DNA of 64,000 nt from an uncultured Paenibacillaceae bacterium (GCA_913056365.1 CAJXLT010000002.1:186001-250000), one strand, 5' to 3'. Positions 26,868-35,930 are shown, counted from the stretch's first letter. Program-made: numbers and translations. The notes: generated from the sequence alone by a model not told the origin.

Positions 26868-27500
26868 TTAGTAGACCTGTACCAAATGTTCTTTATCCCT
26901 AGTTGTTAAGCTGTTTGTGTTGCTATACGTACTATGATACATTAAATCGTCATCATTGTTTGAATGCCCTCTCCATCCTAGACCATGCCCAAACTCATGT
27001 GTCAATACCTTATCATAGAATTGCGAATTTTCATTCGAATCATATGGAATGAAAATTTCAATACTTAATTGAATTTGACCATATTTATTGGTGTTATTAT
27101 ATGCCCATACTCCTTCAAAAATGGAATGGCTCCATTTGGTCCAACCATCAAATGATGATGGCAAACCAGATTCGATATCCCTTAAATCACTAATATTGCC
27201 GCCATATATTCTAAAGTTTGAATTGGATTCACTTGCTACGCTATCAATAGATATCCCAGCATTTCTCCAGGCGTTTCTAGCTGTATTCACATGGCTTATA
27301 AAGGTGATACTTGAAAAACCACTAAGTGTTTCCGAATAAGTTTTTGGCGCTAATTGCCAACGTGCAATTTCGCTAAACACATTTCCTCCATGGTAAGCGT
27401 GCCAATGATCTAGAGTCCCTAAATTATTGGTTGCATATGTGCTGACTTGCAAGAGGAGTACTAGCGGTAGAACAAAGAAAAATACCCTTTTCAATTTCAT
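26868..27500 (-). CDS. Secreted matrixin-like zinc metalloprotease
   Basis: About 210 residues from the ATG at 27500 (GGGAGG upstream). Residues 1-23 form a signal peptide. HEFGHGLGWRGH is the extended HExxHxxGxxH zinc site of metzincins, followed by DDDLMYHSTYS with the Met of the Met-turn. There is no visible pro-domain with a cysteine switch. It should be an extracellular peptidase. It is paired with the lipoprotein gene and lies opposite the flanking plus-strand genes. Confidence 0.75.
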   Translation of the reverse strand: MKLKRVFFFVLPLVLLLQVSTYATNNLGTLDHWHAYHGGNVFSEIARWQLAPKTYSETLSGFSSITFISHVNTARNAWRNAGISIDSVASESNSNFRIYGGNISDLRDIESGLPSSFDGWTKWSHSIFEGVWAYNNTNKYGQIQLSIEIFIPYDSNENSQFYDKVLTHEFGHGLGWRGHSNNDDDLMYHSTYSNTNSLTTRDKEHLVQVY

Positions 27501-27907
27501 TTTCTGACCTCCCAGTAAAGTTGATTGAAAGCTGGCCAGCATTTCTATCACACTATAACCAGAAAACAGTAAATCTGTTAATCCCTAATTCATCCTACAA
27601 CCTCATTCCAGAAGTCGTAGACGAATATAAGACTCGAATTGATCACCCGCTACACGGACTTAGATCATGTGGTACAACTACCTCTTGGTGGAGGCACGTC
27701 CCATCTACGGACTCCACCCTTCTCATCTGACGAACCCCATTCTATAAACGGGTCTATTCATCTCACTAGGTTCATTCCTTTGTCTCTTTCACCCGCACAT
27801 TTCACCCATGCCAATCGTCACCCTTTTTTGATATTAGGGATTGACTTCATATGTAGGAATATTTACGATGAAATTATCCTGAACAAGAAATGAGGGAATT
27901 GATTACA
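27501..27907. other. Intergenic region between divergent metalloprotease and condensation-domain genes
   Basis: About 400 bp with AT-rich segments and no gene. It must contain both promoters. On the plus strand a TTGACT at 27841 is a possible -35, but no convincing -10 at 17 bp was seen. The start of the downstream gene is set by GAGGGA at 27892-27897. Confidence 0.45.
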
Positions 27908-29611
27908 ATGAATTCGCATGAAACCTCGAACTATGAACGATCGATCTATAATATAAAGGAATCCATTAATCAAGCAGCGATTCGTTATGCATACAATTCG
28001 ATCGTATCTAGTTATATCGGACCATTTGATTATATGATGCTACAATGTGACGGTGTCAATCTCAATTATTCATTGCATACTAAGCATGCTTCGCAAGATA
28101 GTATTCAGATTATTCTGCCGCTAAAATTGATCAAGCCGATTTATGAAGTCTTATTGCCTTATGCTGAAGATATAGAAGATCCTTTATCCATGAACATAGA
28201 CGATAATCTCGCGGTCTTCTTATACTATGTCTCAGAGTTATATGATACTGGCAAGCTGTTAGGAACGCACATAGAAGGCACGCAAGCTGTGCACATTCAC
28301 GCTCTAGCCACTTCACATATTTCGCTTCCGCTCACCCATCCGCAGAAGCGAATATGGGCTATCGAACGAATCTATAATGAAGAGAAGACAGGTATGCATA
28401 ATTTGGGCTTACTCATTCACATAGACGGCGTCGTTCAATTTGACATTTTACAAACAGCCATCCAGACTGTTCTGTCCCAGCATGATGGAATTAGACTCCA
28501 GTTCACAGAACAAGGCGCCCAATATGTTGCCGAATACGAGCAAGAAGCGTTGCCTTTCGTTGACTATTCCAGCAAATCTTACGAAGAAGCATTGGGCTTG
28601 TTGGAAGACAGCGTTCAATTGTATATGCCTATCGTGGACTCACCATTATATGCGATCACACTTGTCCGATTTACCAATCAACAGTCCGGCTACATGATTA
28701 AGACACACCATGCTATTTCGGACGGCTGGAGCATACAGCTTATAACAGATCAAATTCGCGACTTGTACACAGCATTGTCAACGAATCAACCTTACGAATT
28801 CAAAGTACAATCGTATTTGGATTATATGAAGAAGGAACAATCCTACTTGGAATCCAAGCGCGCTCAGCAGGACAAGCAGTTCTGGCTTGAAATGTTTGCT
28901 GAACTGCCTGCTCGCCTGCGTCAGCATTCCATACAACAAGTACAGACAAGAGGAAGGAGAGAGGTGTATACTGTTGACCGCACGATTACCCGGCAGCTGA
29001 ATCAACTGCTCCAAGCGGACGGCACCAAAGCCTCTACGAACTCTTTCTTTATTACAGTATTCTTCTTGTATGAATGGATGACTACCGGCAGAACAGACAT
29101 TATCGTCGGAACGCCTGTACTCAATCGGTCAGGTGCGAAGGAAAAGAGCATGTTCGGCATGTTTACGAGTACGATGCCATTCCGATATGCGATACCGGAT
29201 GACATATCGTTCATCAAGATGCTTCATACGCTCAGCTCTAAGCTTATGCAATGTTACTTCCATCAGAGATATCCTTACGACATGCTAATCAAGGAGCTCA
29301 GATCGTCGCATGAATTCCTTAGTGATTTATTTTCGATATCCGTAAATTATTACAACACGAAGCTAGCCCCTCAGTTTGACCGCTATTCCGTGAACAATGT
29401 AGAGTTGTACAGCGGTCACCAGTTCTTCCCTTTGAATATCATTATTAAGGAGTGGACTGAATTACAAGTAGCATATGATTACCGTCTGGACATGTATACG
29501 TCTGCTGAAGTGAGTACCCTGCACAACAACATTGTAACGATCATGAAGCTTTGTCTGCGCCATCCCCAAATCAGTATTCATGAATTACGAGAACATATGG
29601 AAAGGATCTAG
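27908..29611 (+). CDS. Novel N-terminal domain fused to a lone condensation domain
   Basis: About 567 residues from the ATG at 27908 (GAGGGA upstream). Residues from about 15 to 125 form the domain shared with the 25464 gene. Residues from about 140 onward are a full NRPS-type condensation domain: LTHPQKRIWAIERIY (C1-like), HHAISDG at 267-273 with the catalytic second His and the Asp, and IVGTPVLNRSG and MLIKELRSS further on. No adenylation or carrier domain is present here or nearby. It could acylate or condense a freely diffusing carrier substrate, or act as a pseudo-enzyme. The hybrid kinase gene follows after 6 bp. Confidence 0.75.
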   Translation: MNSHETSNYERSIYNIKESINQAAIRYAYNSIVSSYIGPFDYMMLQCDGVNLNYSLHTKHASQDSIQIILPLKLIKPIYEVLLPYAEDIEDPLSMNIDDNLAVFLYYVSELYDTGKLLGTHIEGTQAVHIHALATSHISLPLTHPQKRIWAIERIYNEEKTGMHNLGLLIHIDGVVQFDILQTAIQTVLSQHDGIRLQFTEQGAQYVAEYEQEALPFVDYSSKSYEEALGLLEDSVQLYMPIVDSPLYAITLVRFTNQQSGYMIKTHHAISDGWSIQLITDQIRDLYTALSTNQPYEFKVQSYLDYMKKEQSYLESKRAQQDKQFWLEMFAELPARLRQHSIQQVQTRGRREVYTVDRTITRQLNQLLQADGTKASTNSFFITVFFLYEWMTTGRTDIIVGTPVLNRSGAKEKSMFGMFTSTMPFRYAIPDDISFIKMLHTLSSKLMQCYFHQRYPYDMLIKELRSSHEFLSDLFSISVNYYNTKLAPQFDRYSVNNVELYSGHQFFPLNIIIKEWTELQVAYDYRLDMYTSAEVSTLHNNIVTIMKLCLRHPQISIHELREHMERI

Positions 29612-29617
29612 ACTGCG

Positions 29618-31753
29618 ATGCGTCTGACAGCAAGTGCTTCAGCTATCCAAGTATGGGAACAATCACACAATATGGATTTTTTGCACATTGTTTTATCCTC
29701 TATTTTTTTATTTGTCGGAAGTATGATTTTTTTCCTGTCTTATTACAATAAGCAAAAGCTGTATATGTATATGGGACTGTTCATCTTAGGAATGGCGATC
29801 TACGCCTTCACGCTTACGAACGTCAAACAACTGTTCTATTCCAATGAAGATGTGTGGATTCATATCAAAATATATACAGAATTTTTATTGCCTGTCGTTC
29901 TCTATTTGTTCTACGAACATCTATTTGGGGCGGAGCGTTTTATTCGACTTGCTTGGAAGGTCCATATTACATTCGCTCTGCTTAGTATCCTGTTTATTCA
30001 GTTCAATATTTTTGAATTATCGCAAACTTTCCTGCCATTTAATTTATTATGCCTGCTCTCATTATCTGTTATGCTGTTTTATACGATTAGGAAAGTGTTC
30101 CAAGGCGACCAAGAAGCCAAAATTTATATGAGCGGGGTCACTATATTTCTCATTACCGGTATTCATGATGTGCTGCGGGCGCTAGGAATCGTTGATTCAC
30201 GTGTGCAGCTATTGGTACTAGGATTTTTCGGATTAATTGTAGCCCTCTCCCTTATTGTCGGCATGCGGATACGGGCGGTATATAAGAGGCTGGAACAGCA
30301 CAATCAGTCTCTTGCGGTGCTAGATGAGCTTAAGGATGAATTTCTTGCCAATACCTCGCATGAACTGCGGACGCCTCTGAACGGGATTATCGGTATTGCC
30401 GAGTCGCTATTAGACGGTGCAGCAGGTCCTGTCAGCGAAGCGATGCGACGCAACTTGAACATGATTGCAGCGAGTGGTATGCGACTCTCCAATCTCGTGA
30501 ATGATATTCAAGACTATGCCAAGCTGAAGCACAAGGACATCCAACTCATACTCGAACCGGTTCGCGTACACGATATTGTAGAGACGGTCGTTGCCTTCTT
30601 GAAGCCTTTAGCGGAGAAGAAGCAATTACAGCTGAGCTGTCATATATCGCAATTGCCAAACATTCAAGCAGACAAAAATCGGTTGCAGCAAATTCTCTAC
30701 AATCTGATTGGCAATGCGATCAAATACACGCATGAAGGAACGATAGAAGTACTTGGCAAGAATGAAGGCAGTGAAATCATATTTGAAATCAAGGATACGG
30801 GTATAGGCATACCGGAAGACAAATGGGCAAGTATCTTCGTCGCCTTCGAGCAAGCAGACGGCTCCGCATCGCGATCCTATGATGGTACAGGACTCGGCTT
30901 GTCGATCACGAAGCACTTAGTCGAATTGCATGGAGGTGAGATTCACCTGCAATCCCATGTAGGGCAAGGTTCTACCTTTACATTCACCCTCCCCTGTTCC
31001 GAATCGGCTGAGGAATTAACCGAAATAGATGAGCGCACTAATACTGAGCCTGCCCGCTCCTCTGCTTGGATCTCGGCATCTGACACATGTATGGAGTATG
31101 AATCGGCAAGAAGCGATGTGGAAGGGAATATTCTCATTGTGGAGGATGATCCGATTAATGTGCAGGTCATCCAAAATCATTTAGCTTTGCGGAATTGGGG
31201 GACGAAGGTAGTAAGCAACGGTCTTGATGCCTTAGAGATAATCAGTCGATACAAGATTGATCTCGTCTTGCTAGACATCATGATGCCGAAGCTATCGGGG
31301 TACGAAGTGTGCAAGCGTATACGTCAGACATTCCCTGCAGAAGAATTACCAGTCATTATGCTCACAGCTATGAATACCGCGGAGGATATTTCGAAGGGCT
31401 ATGCATCTGGCGCGAATGACTACTTGCTCAAGCCATTCTCCAAGATGGAGCTGCTCGCTCGCATCGAAGCACACTTGCGGCTACGGGAATTGGAGTTGCA
31501 GAAGGCTCGATCTCTGTTTACGAAAACCGAGCTGGCAATCCTGTCTTATTACGCTAAGTATTCAGGTGAGACGCGTCGGCAAATCTTGGATCGCTTCAAT
31601 GCGAAACGGTCACATCCGATCACAGAGAAGACACTCGCCACTCATATTACGAACATCTTGAAGAAGGTCAAAGCTAGCAGTATGATGGAAGCCGCTCAAA
31701 CCGCAAAGCGCAAAAATCTTCTACAATCATCGGAAAGCACTAAGCATGCTTAG
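29618..31753 (+). CDS. Membrane hybrid histidine kinase with receiver and LuxR-like HTH
   Basis: 711 residues. Residues 20 to about 218 carry about seven membrane helices (7TM-DISM-like sensor without an extracellular domain). HisKA has the phospho-acceptor in NTSHELRTPLNG (His248). The ATPase domain shows LIGNAIKYT, KDTGIGIPEDK and GTGLGLS. A receiver follows with IVEDDPINVQ, LVLLDIMMPKLSGY and KPFS. The final ~70 residues (FTKTELAILSYYAK, ITEKTLATHITNILKKVKASS) resemble a LuxR-type DNA-binding HTH. The whole pathway from sensing to DNA binding would thus be in one membrane protein. Probably coexpressed with the condensation protein. Confidence 0.8.
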   Translation: MRLTASASAIQVWEQSHNMDFLHIVLSSIFLFVGSMIFFLSYYNKQKLYMYMGLFILGMAIYAFTLTNVKQLFYSNEDVWIHIKIYTEFLLPVVLYLFYEHLFGAERFIRLAWKVHITFALLSILFIQFNIFELSQTFLPFNLLCLLSLSVMLFYTIRKVFQGDQEAKIYMSGVTIFLITGIHDVLRALGIVDSRVQLLVLGFFGLIVALSLIVGMRIRAVYKRLEQHNQSLAVLDELKDEFLANTSHELRTPLNGIIGIAESLLDGAAGPVSEAMRRNLNMIAASGMRLSNLVNDIQDYAKLKHKDIQLILEPVRVHDIVETVVAFLKPLAEKKQLQLSCHISQLPNIQADKNRLQQILYNLIGNAIKYTHEGTIEVLGKNEGSEIIFEIKDTGIGIPEDKWASIFVAFEQADGSASRSYDGTGLGLSITKHLVELHGGEIHLQSHVGQGSTFTFTLPCSESAEELTEIDERTNTEPARSSAWISASDTCMEYESARSDVEGNILIVEDDPINVQVIQNHLALRNWGTKVVSNGLDALEIISRYKIDLVLLDIMMPKLSGYEVCKRIRQTFPAEELPVIMLTAMNTAEDISKGYASGANDYLLKPFSKMELLARIEAHLRLRELELQKARSLFTKTELAILSYYAKYSGETRRQILDRFNAKRSHPITEKTLATHITNILKKVKASSMMEAAQTAKRKNLLQSSESTKHA

Positions 31754-31760
31754 TGCTTTC
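31733..31760 (+). terminator. Palindromic terminator overlapping the kinase stop codon
   Basis: GAAAGCACTAAGCATGCTTAGTGCTTTC is a perfect 28-bp palindrome that includes the last codons and the TAG of the kinase gene. The following T-run is weak. Confidence 0.65.
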
Positions 31761-31803
31761 TATATCTCTGTTTCATCACCATCTTCATCTCTTCTCATTC
31801 ATT

Positions 31804-32136
31804 TCAACTCATGGCGAAGTAATAGGAATAATGATACCGGCACTTCGGATTGAATGAGCTCTGACATTCGGGGCAAGCGGCCTCGCAAGCTATATAATCT
31901 TGAATCGTTAGCTCCGTTCGGCACACTCCACACAGAATCGCCTGCTCGTTCCATTCCGAACGCTGCCACACAACAGGCGAATGATCAACCGCTTCCTCGT
32001 GACAGTAAATGCAACCATAGTAACGGTCACAGCATTTGAACCGAATGGCGATACGGTCTAGTTCACTGTGGTAATGACTGCATCTAGTCTGTTCATCAAT
32101 GGCGCCGATGACGCATATGTTCCTTGCATCTGCCAA
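31804..32136 (-). CDS. CHY zinc finger protein
   Basis: 110 residues matching the CHY zinc finger family: IDEQTRCSHYHSELDRIAIRF, KCCDRYYGCIYCHEEA, LCGVCRTELTIQDY and CPECQSSFNP. It binds several zinc ions through the paired Cys/His sites. Eukaryotic relatives (Hot13) act in zinc or redox handling; the bacterial role is not known. The TTG start at 32136 has only a distant AGGAAG. It follows the thioesterase gene on the same strand. Confidence 0.8.
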   Translation of the reverse strand: MADARNICVIGAIDEQTRCSHYHSELDRIAIRFKCCDRYYGCIYCHEEAVDHSPVVWQRSEWNEQAILCGVCRTELTIQDYIACEAACPECQSSFNPKCRYHYSYYFAMS

Positions 32137-32169
32137 TATATATGCTCACTTCTTCCTATCCTAATATTC

Positions 32170-32676
32170 TTAAGCAGTTGATCCATCTTCAGAATCGGAA
32201 TTGGACCTTCGCAGAGCCTTGCGGCGCTTGCGCTGTTCATATCGCTGTGAGGCTGATTCATAATGCCTTCGCTCCTCCTCCGTCTCCGGAACTACCGGAG
32301 GAACGGGAACCGGCTTCTTCGCGTCATCCAATGCAACGAAGGTCAAGTAGGATGTTGCTGTAAGCTTGCGCTCTCCAGTGTACAAGTTTTCCGATTCAAC
32401 CTTCACATAGACTTCCATCGAGCTGCGGTGCGTCCAGCTTACGAATGATTCCAGAATCATCGCCTCGCCTTCCCGAATCGGTGCGAGGAAGTCTAGGCTA
32501 TCGCTAGAGGCCGTTACTACCGAGGATCGTGAATGACGCATGCTGGCAATCGCGGCCACCTTGTCAATCTTACTCATGACATAGCCGCCGAACACCGTTC
32601 CATGATAATTCGTATCTGCTGGCAAAATAATTTCCGTCATGATTGTTCTAGATTCGCTCGTAAGCTTGCCTTCCAT
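32170..32676 (-). CDS. Acyl-CoA thioesterase (hotdog fold, YkhA-like)
   Basis: 168 residues from the ATG at 32676, where AAGGTGG lies 6-7 nt upstream. The hotdog core TNYHGTVFGGYVMSKIDKVAAIAS has the active-site Asp/Asn region of cytosolic long-chain acyl-CoA hydrolases; SSDSLDFLAPIREGE and YVKVESENLYTGER follow. The C-terminal tail of about 40 residues is strongly charged (RYEQRKRRKALRRSNSDSEDG). It hydrolyses acyl-CoA to free acid and CoA. Confidence 0.85.
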   Translation of the reverse strand: MEGKLTSESRTIMTEIILPADTNYHGTVFGGYVMSKIDKVAAIASMRHSRSSVVTASSDSLDFLAPIREGEAMILESFVSWTHRSSMEVYVKVESENLYTGERKLTATSYLTFVALDDAKKPVPVPPVVPETEEERRHYESASQRYEQRKRRKALRRSNSDSEDGSTA

Positions 32677-32729
32677 CGTCTTCCACCTTTCTTCCTCATC
32701 ATTCGGAATGCACTCCACTCTCACGGACC

Positions 32730-33365
32730 TTAAGCTCGATGCATGTGCACAAGCACAGACAGACAGTCGTCGATCATGCCTGGAATAGCAGATGCGTCCT
32801 CTTCAACGAGCGAGTGTTCATAACGAAACTGCGCTTCCAGCCACAAGACCCCGCTCGACAACGAGGTTAATGTACCAGAATAATGGAGATGCAGCTCTGG
32901 TGCGTTAAGACGTTCCCGCCAGATTTGAGCAGCGATCCGTTCCACAGCTTGTCCTGCTAATCTCAATGCGCCGAGTGACAGCTGCTCTGGGTGCAGCTCC
33001 GCTACTTTGGCAGATTGCTCCGTCGTATTGACGGGCAAAAGAAGCAATGCTTCCAACAGACAACCGGTTGCAGGAGATGGTGATCCTGCCTTGAACGCAG
33101 CAAGCTTCTCAGCAGCAAAATCTAAGAATTGACTGGACAAGCGAAGCTCCAACTTCGGCGGATATTTTGGCGCAATCTCAGACGAAGGTACTTCTACCGT
33201 CATCCGAAAGCTTCTTGACAATGCAGCAAGGTCTACCAAATCCTGACGCTCTGTCACGACAAGCTCACCAGCCAAGTCAAGCTCATAGAGCGCACCTTCC
33301 ATCAAGACACGCAGGTTATCAAATATTGTCGGGTCAGTCATTGTTGATCGGCCCACATTCATCAC
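32730..33365 (-). CDS. Hypothetical protein, unknown
   Basis: About 200-211 residues, soluble, alpha/beta. No motif recognised. Internal features are PPKLELRLSSQFLDFAAEKLAAF and a C-terminal acidic LVEEDASAIPGMIDDCLSVLV. Start uncertain: GTG at 33365, ATG at 33362, GTG at 33356 (best spacing from AAAGG) or ATG at 33341. It lies just upstream of the thioesterase on the same strand. Confidence 0.5.
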   Translation of the reverse strand: MMNVGRSTMTDPTIFDNLRVLMEGALYELDLAGELVVTERQDLVDLAALSRSFRMTVEVPSSEIAPKYPPKLELRLSSQFLDFAAEKLAAFKAGSPSPATGCLLEALLLLPVNTTEQSAKVAELHPEQLSLGALRLAGQAVERIAAQIWRERLNAPELHLHYSGTLTSLSSGVLWLEAQFRYEHSLVEEDASAIPGMIDDCLSVLVHMHRA

Positions 33366-33471
33366 GCCTTTGCTAGCATCAGATATGTTGCATCATAACA
33401 AAATATGGGCCTTCATTCAAAACAATTGTCTCGCGCTTACGGACGTATTGCCTTGTATATCAATATTCCTG

Positions 33472-34380
33472 TCATCGGCCATTGACGATTCTTTCCTTCT
33501 GTATCACTTTGTATTGCTCTATCGCTCCGATCTCGAGGCTGCTCAACGATACAGGAACGAAATTCGCATATGCCGCAACAGCATCATGCTGCGCAATTCG
33601 ATTGCCTCGATTGTCCGACCTGACATCCTGCTTCGTGACAGGATAAGCGTACTCATCTAACATCTTCTCTAACTCCCGGTTGTTGTCTGGAGAGTTCATC
33701 ATATGCATATACCCCAGCACACCTGATACATATGCAGCTGACATACTAGTTCCAGATTTGACTGTATATTGGCCATCCAACGCCGCACTCTCTACTAACC
33801 AGCCTGTTGCTACGTAATCTACATGCTCCCCATAATTGCCGAAGAACTGATGCCCTTCCTGCTCATAGCCGGAAATACTGTACACGCCGTCATATTTAGC
33901 CGGATAGCCGACATCATCGATTCCTTGGTTGCCGGATGCCGCAACGAAGGTGACACCTTTCGCCAATCCATAATGAATTGCCCATTGCGTCATAGGCTGG
34001 TACGGTTCAACAAAGCTCATATTGATTACATCGGCCCCTTGACTAATTGCATACAATATAGCTGCATGTGAGTGCTTCACATCATTATCGTTATCGATCA
34101 TACGCACAGACAGAATGCGAGCTCCCGGTGCTTCACTGGCAATGATGCCCGCAACATGGGTGCCATGTCCGTCCTGGTCTTCTGAGTTCCAGTCGAAATC
34201 AATAAAATCAAATCCTTGGATCACTCGCCCCTTCAGCAGTTCGTGGGAATCGTCAACGCCTGTATCCAATACCGCAATGACGACCTCATCTGTGCGAAAA
34301 TCCGCCTTGCCATACAAGTATAAAAAAGGACTGATGATCAGGACGAAGCAGAGGAATAAGCGATGCAGACGAAATTTCAT
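33472..34380 (-). CDS. Secreted S8 (subtilisin-like) serine protease
   Basis: About 303 residues from the ATG at 34380, with GGAGGTGG upstream. A signal peptide or anchor (LFLCFVLIISPFLYLYG) is followed almost directly by the catalytic domain: VIAVLDTGVDDSHE (Asp), DGHGTHVAGIIAS (His), FVAASGNQG (oxyanion Asn) and SGTSMSAAYVSG (Ser). The usual I9 pro-domain of about 70 residues is missing, so folding must differ from classical subtilisins. Its promoter region has PhoP-box-like repeats. Confidence 0.85.
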   Translation of the reverse strand: MKFRLHRLFLCFVLIISPFLYLYGKADFRTDEVVIAVLDTGVDDSHELLKGRVIQGFDFIDFDWNSEDQDGHGTHVAGIIASEAPGARILSVRMIDNDNDVKHSHAAILYAISQGADVINMSFVEPYQPMTQWAIHYGLAKGVTFVAASGNQGIDDVGYPAKYDGVYSISGYEQEGHQFFGNYGEHVDYVATGWLVESAALDGQYTVKSGTSMSAAYVSGVLGYMHMMNSPDNNRELEKMLDEYAYPVTKQDVRSDNRGNRIAQHDAVAAYANFVPVSLSSLEIGAIEQYKVIQKERIVNGR

Positions 34381-34480
34381 GTACAGCCACCTCCTGCCTA
34401 AAATGTCCATAGTCGGATTTTTTTATATTGTAAGCGTTATCATTTATATGTTTATTATATGCTATTCATGCATAGTGCTG

Positions 34481-34519
34481 TTAACATTCCGCTAACATTC
34501 TCTTAACAATTTGTTTACA
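34481..34519. promoter_or_regulatory. Four-copy PhoP-box-like hexamer repeat
   Basis: TTAACA, CTAACA, TTAACA and TTTACA begin at 34481, 34492, 34503 and 34514, an exact 11-bp period. PhoP boxes of Bacillus are TT(A/T/C)ACA repeats with about 5-bp spacing. It lies 100 bp from the subtilase start and 145 bp from the methyltransferase start, so either or both genes may respond to phosphate limitation. Confidence 0.6.
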
Positions 34520-34663
34520 AATCTCGATTATTCGTCATAAAAGCAATCATTATTTGTTAGTTTATAGATATAACCTATTAAGTATATAGATTTTATATAT
34601 TTTTATTATCGTGATAATTCTGTCATTATATAGTTCAATAAGTGATGGAATGAGGGATGTACT

Positions 34664-35434
34664 ATGATGCAGCAACGATGGGATGCAGATTTGTACGATC
34701 AGAAGTTGGGCTTCGTCGCACAATATGGCAAGGATGTCCTCCAATGGCTAGCGCCAGCTGCGGGAGAGCGTATACTGGATATCGGTTGCGGAACTGGCGA
34801 TTTGACCGAAGAGATTCACCAGTATGGTGCGCAAGTTAACGGGATGGATTTGGATGAGGAGATGATTCAAGAGGCAAGAAGGAAGTATCCGCACATCCGC
34901 TTCGATGTAGCGAATGCCGAGCAATTCACCGTTGAAGAGCCTTACGATGGCGTATTCAGCAATGCAGCGCTTCATTGGATGACACAACCTGCTGCTGTCC
35001 TGCAGTGTGTATGGCAAGCGCTCAAGCCGGGCGGCCGGTTTGTCGGGGAATTCGGCGGAAGCGGGAATGTCGCAGTCATCATTCAAGCGATTCAATCTGT
35101 TATGCTTGAACGGTATGCTGTCGATACACGTCCAAGGAACCCGTGGTACTTCCCGACGATCGGCGAATATAGCAGCTTGCTTGAAGCACAAGGATTTCGC
35201 GTTGTACAAGCTGCACACTTCGACCGCCCCACTGTGTTAAGTGATGAAGAGCGCGGACTGCGCCATTGGTTAACCGGCTTCGCCGGATCTCTGTTGCGCG
35301 GGCTGACCGAAGAAGAGCTTGCGGACGTATATGAGCAGATTGAAGCTAAAACCAGACACTTGCTGTATGATGATGGCATCTGGCATGCAGATTACGTGCG
35401 TATCCGAATTTCAGCTGTGAAGCCTCACACTTGA
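34664..35434 (+). CDS. Class I SAM-dependent methyltransferase
   Basis: 256 residues. Motif I is ILDIGCGTGDLTEEI, with the SAM-contacting acidic residue in GMDLDEEMIQEA and motif II-IV DGVFSNAALHWM. It resembles trans-aconitate or ubiquinone/menaquinone-type methyltransferases, and the acceptor is unknown. It begins MMQQRWDADLYDQKLGFV, preceded by GAGGGA. It is a single gene divergent from the subtilase. Confidence 0.8.
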   Translation: MMQQRWDADLYDQKLGFVAQYGKDVLQWLAPAAGERILDIGCGTGDLTEEIHQYGAQVNGMDLDEEMIQEARRKYPHIRFDVANAEQFTVEEPYDGVFSNAALHWMTQPAAVLQCVWQALKPGGRFVGEFGGSGNVAVIIQAIQSVMLERYAVDTRPRNPWYFPTIGEYSSLLEAQGFRVVQAAHFDRPTVLSDEERGLRHWLTGFAGSLLRGLTEEELADVYEQIEAKTRHLLYDDGIWHADYVRIRISAVKPHT

Positions 35435-35459
35435 TCTGACGAGTGATTGATCGTTCACG

Positions 35460-35930
35460 CTAGTGATCTTCATTACGGTGAAGACGGTTCAGCAGATTGC
35501 GAATATCTTCCTCGGACCCGCCTTTTGCCTTCAGCTCGGTCAAGCCTTCGAGCAGCTCGCGTTGGAACAGCTGGTCCTCCTCGGATTCTGATGTTGCTGG
35601 GGAGAACCAGACCAAGCTGCCATCTGGACCATCGCGCAGGAAGGCACTCTGCCAACAGTCAGGGTACGCATAGGACTGCTCGCCTAGCACAAGCGCAAGC
35701 ACATCATCTGCATGCAGCGGCAGCAGCTGGTGGTACACTTCCTCTTGCATGCCAGCAGCTGCATCCCGATGCACATATGCATATAACAAATAATGCTCCC
35801 CGGTCATACAATCTTTCTCCACGGAATATTGCTCCAGCTCAGTAGCTTCCAGTTGGTGCACCGTCTCCAGTCTATCTTCGAGTAGCTCCCCTGGAATTTT
35901 GTTCATGGTACGAAAAGATACAGCTTCCAT
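35460..35930 (-). CDS. Hypothetical protein, unknown
   Basis: 156 residues from the ATG at 35930, where AAAGGTGAG precedes it; the longer ORF-track version lacks a ribosome binding site. Cytosolic and acidic, with LHADDVLALVLGEQSYAYPDCW and a helical C-terminus (ELKAKGGSEEDIRNLLNRLHRN). No family recognised. It follows the membrane lysozyme-like gene on the same strand. Confidence 0.5.
   Translation of the reverse strand: MEAVSFRTMNKIPGELLEDRLETVHQLEATELEQYSVEKDCMTGEHYLLYAYVHRDAAAGMQEEVYHQLLPLHADDVLALVLGEQSYAYPDCWQSAFLRDGPDGSLVWFSPATSESEEDQLFQRELLEGLTELKAKGGSEEDIRNLLNRLHRNEDH

Noticed and set aside
27908-29611. Full non-ribosomal peptide synthetase cluster
   Set aside because: No adenylation, carrier or thioesterase domain occurs in the window; only a lone condensation domain.
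18500-31800. Prophage or integrative element
   Set aside because: No integrase, transposase, attachment repeats or phage structural genes were recognised.
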